Source: Torymus aiolomorphi (Eukaryota; Arthropoda; Insecta; Hymenoptera; Torymidae). Taken from it: a stretch of 64,000 nt of DNA. Position numbers and translations under genes: made by a program. Each line of letters begins with the position of its first letter. Position 1 is the stretch's first letter. Positions 55,930 to 64,000 of this stretch are shown piece by piece. Location: positions 173,460,104 to 173,524,103 of the forward strand of contig CM070873.1 of the NCBI GenBank assembly GCA_036365515.1. Reading direction: 5' to 3'. Under the pieces are notes generated by a model, which was not told the DNA's origin, made no database searches, and saw only the letters and a list, made by a program, of their open reading frames with translations.

Positions 55930-56400
55930 AATATTCAGCTGGTTTTCATCTGAATTTCCACCTGAATAATCACGTGAATTTTCACCGAAAATTCATGTAA
56001 AATCCATGTGAAACCGAAGTGAGATCTACTCAAATTTTATATAATTTTCTAGTGGTATCCACGTGTAAAAATTCCAAAAACATCACATGAATTTTATGTG
56101 AAATTCACGTCGTTTCACCAGATATTCACGTGAACTTCACCAGGAATAAATTATAGCTTTCTTATCGTGTTATCCTTTATACAGCTGAATTTCACGTGAA
56201 TTACAGGAATTTTTTTGTTAACTTCACGTAAGTTTCTGGTGATAGTCATGTGAATTCTAGATTCAATTCAACTGAAGAGATGGTTAGGCAGAGGTGAAAT
56301 TAACCTGTAAACTACGTAACATGCAGCTGGAGAAGGATAACAACAGAACGAAGCCATAATTAATTTCTGGTGACATTCACGCGAATTTTGGGTGAAAGTA
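55930..56400. repeat. Region dense in TTCACGTGAA-type palindromes
   Basis: CACGTG occurs at about 55971, 56060, 56130 and 56190, most in the context TTCACGTGAA, with many one-off variants (CATGTGAA, TTCACGTAA, TTCACGCGAA). TATCCTTTATACAGCTG and the near-inverse CAGCTGGAGAAGGATA (56165-56345) suggest part of it is foldback. No gene. Confidence 0.55.
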
Positions 56401-57033
56401 CAGCGATGCTTGAACGGAGCTGCTTCGGTAAGCCTTAACTCGTTCCTAACCTTTTTTTTTCTATTGCGCTGATTGGTACTCTTCTTTTCTTACAGGCTCC
56501 GAGACGACGTTGCAGGTTGGCGGCAACAGAGTAGATTCAGGTAAAATCAAAATCTATGAACAGAATACTTTATAATATTTTTGCAAATGCGTGCCTTTGC
56601 GCTTTTCCTCTCATCGTTACATTTATTATTTCTTTGCAGATATAGCGTGCACGATGTAGAACACTGAACAAGTTTATTTTAGAAAGTTGTTTAAGGCAAT
56701 TGAAGTCAGGACTTCAATCTTGGAAGCCTCTTAGATCCTGTAGTGGGTGGTAATATATTTAATATATTTATATTATGTATGCATATATGTAGATTTGCAA
56801 TTATTTGCAGCAATATTTGGATCTTTGGAGATATTATTATTATTATTATTTATTAAAATTTTAAAATTGTTTGCAACAATCTTTTGATAATTCTTAACAT
56901 TTTAATATTTTGAATTAATTATATTTTTCTTATTATTTATTTACAGTCTTATGAATATTTTTAAATCTAAATTCACCATCACTTTATCAAAACTAACAAA
57001 ATATAAACATGGATTTTTTTCTCTATTTTTTCT

Positions 57034-57234
57034 ATGGACAACTGCGAGGATCTCATCCCTGAATTCCGTAACATCATACGAGGTGTGGCAGACAGTGAGG
57101 ATCTTCCATTGAATATCTCTCGTTAGGTGCTGCAGCAGAACAAGAATCTCAAGGTCATAAGAAACAATCATATCAAAAAATGCTTGGATCTTTTTGAAAA
57201 ACTCACTGAGGATAAGAACTACAAGAAGTGCTAC
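57034..57234 (+). pseudogene. Hsp90 fragment (middle domain)
   Basis: A 67-codon frame starting at [17 protein letters not shown], then [13 protein letters not shown], a TAG (57124-57126) where Glu is conserved, and [18 protein letters not shown]...EDKNYKKCY. This is the strongly conserved middle-domain block of eukaryotic cytosolic Hsp90 (Hsp83 in flies). The sequence before it (SIFS, for the usual VFI) is decayed. There are no introns inside and no rest of the gene, so it is a fragment. It is joined directly to the cardiolipin synthase fragment. Confidence 0.87.
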
Positions 57235-57237
57235 TAG

Positions 57238-57925
57238 CACTGATTTAGCTGATGGATGGATAGCATGCACATGGATTCAAGCTTCCAAATTTGGATGCTT
57301 CTTAGATCCTGTAGCAGATAAGTTATTATTTGGCCCACATTTAATGTTTTTGACCTCAGCATGGGTTGATTTGATTCCCATCCCGCTTGCGTCTCTTGTC
57401 GTAGCAAGAAATGATGCTTTGGTGGCTGCTATCCTGTATAGGAAAAAAATTACTGAAGACTCCTCTGAACCATTTTAGCATCTCCTACTATGAGCAGATA
57501 AAAAATTGTATTATGCTGAGCACTTCCATTCGTGGATATGATTGTCACAATAATGCATAATTTTGGCTTTTATTAGTATTCTAATATTATATTTTACATA
57601 AATAACTTTTGATTGGTCCAAATTTGTACAACAGTTTAAGAGACAGCAATCAAAGACTTGCAAGGGTACTAGATCTAGTCACACTACTGCATCACAATCC
57701 GCAAGCAGATTAAAATATTGGTTGCAGATTCAAAAACTAGCCATTACAGTAATTTATATTAAGGCTTTATGTACTTTAATATTTACAAACCAGATAGCTC
57801 CTCTGAAACATTTGACGCCCCTCACCATAAGCCAATCATTAATTATATTATTCTCAACATTTGGATTTGTTGAAATTTTAACTTGCTACACATCTTATAA
57901 AATTAAAAACAAGTTTATAAACTAA
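57238..57925 (+). pseudogene. Cardiolipin synthase fragment (C-terminal half)
   Basis: CDP-alcohol phosphatidyltransferase family; the working enzyme joins CDP-diacylglycerol and phosphatidylglycerol in the inner mitochondrial membrane. Seen: TDLADGWIACTW...KFGCFLDPVADKLL, the catalytic DGxxAR-G-D-D motif but with Arg replaced by Cys, then WVDLIPIPLASLVVARNDALVAAILY. After stops and frame changes around 57480-57720, a membrane segment ITVIYIKALCTLIF and ILFSTFGFVEILTCYTSYK match the layout of the C-terminal part, ending at the TAA 57923-57925. A short related piece, FNLGSLLDPV, occurs upstream at 56713. It is broken and lacks its N-terminal half, so I call it a pseudogene. Confidence 0.75.
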
Positions 57926-58773
57926 GAATCATTGTGAGAAAAAAATCTTTCTCGATATTCTTTTATAGTAGATATAACTTCTTGAAATTATTATTGATTT
58001 GTTCCGTCCGGTGACGTATCCTTAAATTTAAATTTTATCACAACACTTTCATCAGTAATTTTCTGACACACAAAACGATATGTTTGCGAAATTCTAAAAC
58101 GTTGCCTTTTCAAATACGAGGCATCTGCGTAGCAGGTCATCAAACTTGCGAAAGACAATGAATTATATTTTCTTTAGAATCAGCATTTCTCAATGCTACT
58201 GTCGAATTGTATACGACTGACGACGATGACATTACCGAAGAAGATGATCTCAATTTACTGTTCACGATCATGTTTAACCTAATTATTTTGTATTATAAAA
58301 GAAGCGATGTGTGTCACGCACGTCAGTCACAGTAACGACCGTAATACAGGTGAACTGGCAAGCTCCGTCTGCCTCAGACGACATACGAGGGCATAATTCA
58401 TTATAACGGAGCAAGAAATACACTAAAGTATACGAACGTAAGCGGAATAATTGTACGAGCGAATATACAGCGATACCATATATTGTGAGGGAAGTTCAAT
58501 TAATTAAAAATTATACGTCGTAGGAATTGCAAGCAGCAACAATATTGGTAATTATACTTTTCCAAATAAAATAAATTTCAAACCAAATATTATTCGTTAT
58601 TTCCCTTATCTCGGACTTCACATTGGTTCCGGTACAGAATCAAACACTAGATTCATACGAAAAACAAGACTGGTATAAAGGGAAACAACTATTATTTGGT
58701 CATACTAATAATTTATTTTATTACTAACTATTTCCGAGCTTCTTGCTTTGCAGGAAGAAGTTGGGGGGATTAT
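57926..58773. other. Spacer with possible decayed LTR piece
   Basis: No gene is certain. A plus-strand stretch near 58190-58260 encodes an acidic TTDDDDITEEDD run. TGTGTCACGCACG (about 58312) to GGACTTCACA, followed by TTGGTTCCGGTACAG at 58616, looks like an LTR-to-primer-site junction, but no second copy was found. Confidence 0.3.
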
Positions 58774-60120
58774 TGTAGCATGAGTCGCCCAAACTTCGGA
58801 AGATAAGCAAGTACGGCTCGTCGAGTTACTAACAAACTATATAACAAATTATAATTGCAAAGGCAAGTGACAAAATAAAGTTACATATTAAAATCGAAAA
58901 TATATTACGCGAAAAATAAGAAATACAAATACGGTCTTACGCCAAGGAGGAAAATTGGAAAAAAATCAATAACAAAAGGATTTAAGGGAAAAGTAACTAA
59001 ACAAAAGAAAAGTATACAGACAAGAATACTATAAACATTACTCTTTAGGAATTCAGCTATTTGATTTCCCACGGTTACGCTCAGCTCGACTCGACTCACG
59101 GTGCAGCCACGGCGCGGCAGCACCTCGCGGCGTCTCGGCGGAACAGCTGAGACGCTATACTGATTTACGCGATATAGTCGCTATATTGTTATCTTTCTCA
59201 CTCTCTCACCTGTAAATGGGAGAGATGTTAATTTGATTAGTGTCCTGTGATATTAAAATGAGGAAGAAGAAGGAAGTCGACAATCACTCGCTCTCTCTGA
59301 ATTCAGCCTTGCCACGAGGATCATCTCTCCGCTGCGCTACTGCTAAAATTCGTCGGCTCTACTCAACATATTCACTGGTTCTACTCATCTAAGTTTGTGA
59401 GGCTCCCATCTGCACTTCTCACCATCGGTCACACATTAACTCAAGTGCATCAATGATTAGTTCAATCGCATCTGCTGCAAGGTAACAACTCTCAGTCCAC
59501 ACGAGGTTATGTTACTAACCACGTGTTGGCACCGGCGCTACATGAGCATTTAATTATCGGTTACACTCATATCCAGCAAATCAATTACATTTGCTTGCTA
59601 TTTTATTTCACATCAGCCCCATTAAGCGTGATCCAAGGGGAAAGTGTTTGGTGAAATTCAATTAAACTACGGACAATTCAGTTACACTACAACTTCAGAC
59701 AAAACTCAACAGGTTAGTCATCTCTAGTGAGAGATTACTGCAGCACTCAACGTACTAATCCAACATTGCAATTACACTCTGATTTTAACACACAAAGAGT
59801 TGACGCCAATAGCATTATAATACGTAAACTCAGATGCGAGTTGCCAGTGCAGACTCGCTTCTGCACTTTCATATTCAGTCAAACTCAACCAGATTCCATT
59901 AGTTAATTTCTGTTACACAATACTGTAATTATATAACTTCTACTTAAAATTGTTATTCATTTTCAAACTTAATTTATATCAATTTTAATACTATGTAAAC
60001 ATTGTGCGAACATTACTTTTACAATATATTTTTGAATTTAAATGTACAATTGTGTTCGACTCAAAACTTATTTAATCACCCACAGCATATACCTCATATA
60101 ATTTATTGCATTCTCAAACA
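58774..60120 (+). repeat. Probable 5' LTR of the second BEL/Pao element
   Basis: Proposed limits TGTAGCATGAGTCGCC to CTCAAACA, with the right edge fixed by the primer site three bases on. The left edge is less sure because no second LTR lies in the window. The length would be 1,347 bp. From about 59090 the sequence becomes rich in CTCA. Confidence 0.55.
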
Positions 60121-60123
60121 TTT

Positions 60124-60141
60124 TGGTCCTTTGAGCCGGAT
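60124..60141 (+). promoter_or_regulatory. tRNA-Tyr-type primer binding site (second BEL/Pao)
   Basis: TGGTCCTTTGAGCCGGAT differs in one base from the site of the 41.4-44.4 kb element. Confidence 0.8.
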
Positions 60142-60211
60142 TAACATGCTGTGGTGTGAATAGAGCCAGTGAATAAATATTTATTATTGTAAAACTCAAC
60201 AGAATCTGACG

Positions 60212-63200
60212 ATGCAGACCAACCAGGACAAACTCAAGGAGGTGGTAAAGGAGAAGCATGGAAATTCTTCTGCATCTGAAGCTGAGGATGACCACTAGAA
60301 GGAGGAACAAGCGACTCAAGGTACATCAGATGGGAAGAAGGTTGCACCGAAGAGAACTGGCAGCCGCTCACTCAATGTGCATGAACTCAGTGTTGTGGAC
60401 ACCCACATTAGGGCACGGTCCAAATCTCCTAATGTGATTCCGGCTTCCTTCCTCTGCAAGGTCAATGCTCAGTACTTGGGGCTGGATGCCTTGGAGCGGA
60501 TCACTGCCTATATCAAAGTGAGAGGAGATACTGCCACTCCTCCTGTGTTGCTGGCTTGGAGGCAGGATGCTGAGGAGCTCTACGCTCTCTACAAAAGGGA
60601 TCAGTCACTCATCGAAGCATGCTGCCCAGCGTCATTCGCAGATAATGACTATTTCCAGGCCAGCTTCCACAAACCTGTACATGAGCAGTACCACTCAATT
60701 ATTTTTTAAGTCAGTACATTGGAAGAGAAGTGGCGCTCCAAGCATCAAGGTTCTCAACCTACCACCGGTGAAACTCAAGTCAGTGATCGAAGCAAGTGGC
60801 CAGAGATTAAGCTACCCACATTTAACGGAACATACTCAGAGTGGCCTGCTTTTGTAAGCACTCTCTTTACGGATATGGTACTCAATCGGCCTCAACTCAG
60901 TAACACAGTAAAATTACACTATTTGCGCAGCTCTCTAGTTGGATCACCACTCAAATGGATCGAAGGATTTACTCTGTGCAACGATTCTCTGATGCCTTCC
61001 TGGAACACAACAAGCGGTTCCTGGATAATGATCATCTTGATCACTTGGCGGAACTGTCAGCAGTTCAAGGAAAAAACCCGGCTTCACTCAACAACGTCGT
61101 CACCGAAATTTCACGAATCCGAACATCGATCCAGTTACTCGTACCTAGGGAGGAAGTCGGAGACTGTATCTTCTTCCACCGCATGTCTAAGCTGCTCGAC
61201 CGTGCAACAACGAGAGAAGCCTGGAAAACATCACGAGGTACGAGCACTGAATTGTCAACCTTCGAGGACTTTGAAGGATTTGTCATGGCGCGTGTCCGTG
61301 CCTTGGAATTAGCTTCAGATTCGTCAACAGTGCCTCAAAAGCCACCCACCTCTCAAGCTTCAAAACCATCACGAGCACATAACGTCACTAGTCAAACTCA
61401 ACCTCGGCAGCAAGACTCAAATAAGGTGACACACTCAGCACGGATCTCTCAACATCCTTGCACGTACTGTGGGGATCCTCATTTCATAGTGGCATTTCCA
61501 AGGTTTAAGCAACTCAATGAGCAGCAGAGAAGGAAGTCTGTAATGGAGAAGCCACTCTGTTATAACTGTCTCGGCCTTCACGCAGCTAAAAATTGCTAGT
61601 CTCAGTACAAATGCAGAAATTGTAATGGAAATCACCTTACAATGATTCATGTGCCACGAGGCCCTGAAAGCAAGACTCAAAACAACACAGCAACCGGATC
61701 AACTCAAAATTAGGACAACGGCGTAATCATCTTACATCACGGTCAAACTCAACATGATTACTCAACTCCTCAAATCACTTTACTTGCAACTGCATTGACA
61801 TGGCATGACTCACCGGTGACATCTCACCAATTAAGAATACTCATTGATTCAGGGTCGGAAATCTCATTCATCTCCAAGAACACGGTTGATTTACTCAGGA
61901 TTCAGCGGCAATACTCAACAATCCCAATTCTTGGAGTTAGAGGCACGCACTCAACTCACACTCTCGAAAAAACTCAACTCAAGTTACGCACCATCTATAA
62001 AAATCTCACAGTTCGGATCACAGCTCACATTATACGCTAAGTCTTAACACTATTACCAGCAGAAGCATGTGAGCAACGTCAGTGGCACCATACAGAGAAA
62101 CTCAACTTGGCTGATCCGACCTTTTGGAAACCTCAACCAGTAGATATACTCATAGGAGCGGACTATTACGGCCAGATCATAAAACCTAACCTCATAAGGG
62201 GGAGTGTGACAACCTGTCGCGCAATTATCAATTTTCGGCTAGCTACTAATAGGTCCATTCAACTCAGCGGTCAAACACAAGGTAGTACATCACACAACGG
62301 CTTCACTCAACACTGAAGACTTGCAGGAATTACTCACTCGCTTTTGGGTTAAAGAAGAGCCACCCTCAAATTTTGCAGTCAAACTCAACAAGGAAGAAGC
62401 ATTGTGTGAGCAACACTTTGTTGAAACTCACATGAGAGATACTCATGGACGATATCAAGTCAGATTACCTCTCACAACCTCAGATGAAGTATTAGGAAAT
62501 TCATTCGGAAAAGCTCAAGCATACCTCAAACGGATACTCACAAAATGCAATCAAGAAAGCATCTACAAAGAAAGGTATTATGCATTTATGGAAGAATACT
62601 GCAAATTAGGCCATATGGTGCAGATCCCTCAACAGGAAATATCTGCCAATCCATCTTATTATCTTCCTCACCATAGAGTATTATGAGAAGATAGTCTAAC
62701 GACAAAACTCAGAGCAGTATTCAACGGTTCAGTACTCACAACAAATGGAAACTCACTCAACGATATAATGCATACTGGACCCCATCTCTCATCTAACATT
62801 GTGGATGTTCTCATATGGATTCGAACTCAGCCATTTGTATTCTCAACTGACATTACTAAAATGTATCGTCAGATTAATGTTCATCCTCAAGATTGGAATC
62901 TACAATGTATTTTGTGGGTAGATGAAAAGGGTCAATTCACTCACTTCCATTTGACTACAGTCACCTATGGAACACGAGCAGCTCCGTACTTAGCAATTCG
63001 GACACTTCTTCAGATGGTAAAGGATGAAGGACACAATTATCCACTTGCGGTAGACTCACTACTTTTTGGAAGGTATGTGGATGACATCTTTGGTGGAGCT
63101 GCATCAAAAGAAATTCTCATTGAAAAGGCCAAGCAGTTAACCTCACTCTGCACGGCGGGCGGTTTTCCATTAGCCAAGTGGAACTCCAACTCATCAGAAT

Positions 63201-63299
63201 TTCTAAGAGATTTTCTCACAGAGCCACCAGCTGAAGAAGCCGTGCCATTAAATGATTGCGCCACAAATATACTAACAAATATGCAGAGTGTAAGTGTGT
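60212..63299 (+). pseudogene. BEL/Pao gag-protease-RT, broken and truncated
   Basis: Starts at ATG 60212 (MQTNQDKLKEVVKEK). TAG at 60296; gag domain (SFLCKVNAQYLGLDALERI, KWPEIKLPTFNGTYSEWPAF, LDHLAELSAVQGKNP); TAA near 60707; frameshift near 60990; zinc region CTYCGDPHF and CYNCLGLHAAKNC with a TAG, then CRNCNGNH; aspartic protease RILIDSGSEISFIS (about 61835); TAA near 62038; VDILIGADYYGQIIKPNLI; frameshift near 62215 with a TAG where GWL is expected; RT region with TGA at 62684-62686, AVFNGS, STDITKMYRQI, and the YVDD box in FGRYVDDIFGG (about 63075). Homology stops at about 63299, so the rest of RT, RNase H, integrase and the 3' LTR are missing. Confidence 0.9.
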
Positions 63300-64000
63300 A
63301 ACATGTGTTCATTTCTCGGCGCAATAGATGGCGCTGCCATGAACAGATGTAGCTGTCGCGGTTATAAAGTGTGGTTGTTTACGGTTCATCCACTCCTTAC
63401 AGATTACTTATTTGCACACGTTTTACATGAAATTTGTGACACGTACTTATTCAGAGTACTACGACTCTGTAATGTATATTTATTTTTTGGAATTTAAGGT
63501 TTGAATGTTTTTTAAATGTAATTTTTACATTTAGAGTAGTATAAAAATGATTAAGTTCTGACTTTGAAAAAATACTTAAATAAGTTAAAAGTAAAACATA
63601 ATGAAGATAGCATGCATAACCTCAAAAACAGAAAAGTACGCGCGAAGCTCGTTTGAATATCGCTTACACCATATGAATTACATACGGAATTCTCAACATT
63701 TAGAATTACGAAGATTTCTGTGCAAATCGGTCAGTAGCTTTTAATTATTTCTCCAAATTTCAATTGAAATGATCAATGAATTTGCAAAAAACACTAGAAA
63801 AGCTTTGTGGGTCACATCGATACTAATCATCGACATAATACTTGTCCGCCATTTGCATACAATTTTCTCCTGAAATTTCAATAAAATAAGCTAATTCTTG
63901 ACAGTGAAAACGTTTACTACGTGTGATTTCTTCGCAATAAAAACTTCTCTCCTGCAAAATTTCTTGAAAATCCGTGCTTGATATGTTTTTTGTAAAGAGC
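63300..64000. other. Right end of window, no feature recognised
   Basis: AT-rich sequence after the BEL/Pao break point (GTGTAACATGTGTTCATTTC, then AATAGATGGCGCTGCC). No BEL/Pao 3' LTR, repeat copy or convincing frame is seen. Confidence 0.4.

Noticed and set aside
56941..57270. 109-codon minus-strand frame
   Set aside because: Antisense of the Hsp90 fragment, which has clear family motifs on the plus strand.
58312..58640. LTR and primer-site-like junction
   Set aside because: No matching second copy and no element attached; kept only as a low-confidence remark.

Overview
The window looks like a TE-dense, gene-poor piece of an arthropod (very probably insect) nuclear chromosome. The evidence is eukaryotic: GT-AG introns, a P-element gene with a THAP domain, Ty3/Gypsy and BEL/Pao LTR retrotransposons, a Helitron, an R1-like LINE fragment, MITEs and microsatellites. 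The background is strongly AT-rich. I cannot name the species; the mix of P, BEL/Pao and Mutator-like elements would fit a hymenopteran or another insect. I see no intact host gene, rRNA, CRISPR or bacterial-type operon. Every large coding region carries at least one stop or frameshift, so the window is mostly a graveyard of mobile elements nested in one another.

Layout. 1-1800: satellite-like and G-rich repeats. 1804-4977: a Tc1/mariner-type element (DD41D spacing) with very long, internally repeated terminal inverted repeats. 5114-6447 (minus) and 10497-11807 (plus): the helicase and Rep halves of what looks like one Helitron, separated by an inverted-repeat cluster. 13263-14205: R1-like LINE ORF1 piece, followed by microsatellite and G-rich minisatellite DNA to 17.0 kb. 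17275-29814: a 12.5-kb Ty3/Gypsy element on the minus strand (LTRs, PBS, PPT, gag, pol), interrupted at 24878-28286 by a TTAA-flanked DNA transposon with a Mutator-like transposase. 30332-34287 (minus): a five-exon P-element transposase gene with two TTAA-flanked MITEs in one codon site. 35-41 kb: tandem repeats and a degenerate gag-like stretch.

41411-44357: a BEL/Pao element with a 5-bp target duplication, a tRNA-Tyr primer site and the RT-integrase part deleted. It sits in a repeat family that also forms a large palindrome (about 45.06-48.54 kb). 48.5-50.1 kb: a run of foldback MITEs, one nested in another, with a tRNA-like Pol III unit inside. 50-56.5 kb: AT-rich duplications, a giant CCATATGG-rich foldback element (53814-54618) and a TTCACGTGAA-rich stretch. 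57034-57925: an Hsp90 fragment joined to a cardiolipin synthase fragment, the only traces of host genes. 58774-63299: a second BEL/Pao element (LTR, PBS, gag, protease, RT) with a striking excess of the tetramer CTCA.

No cooperating gene system is evident. The genes relate to each other as hosts and insertions, and the order of nesting can be read in several places. The most unusual observations are the tRNA-like unit inside nested MITEs, the nuclear-receptor-like half-site arrays in the mariner ends, shared GGGGAC termini between the TTAA transposon and a MITE, the CTCA-enriched Pao element, and the Hsp90/cardiolipin-synthase join.
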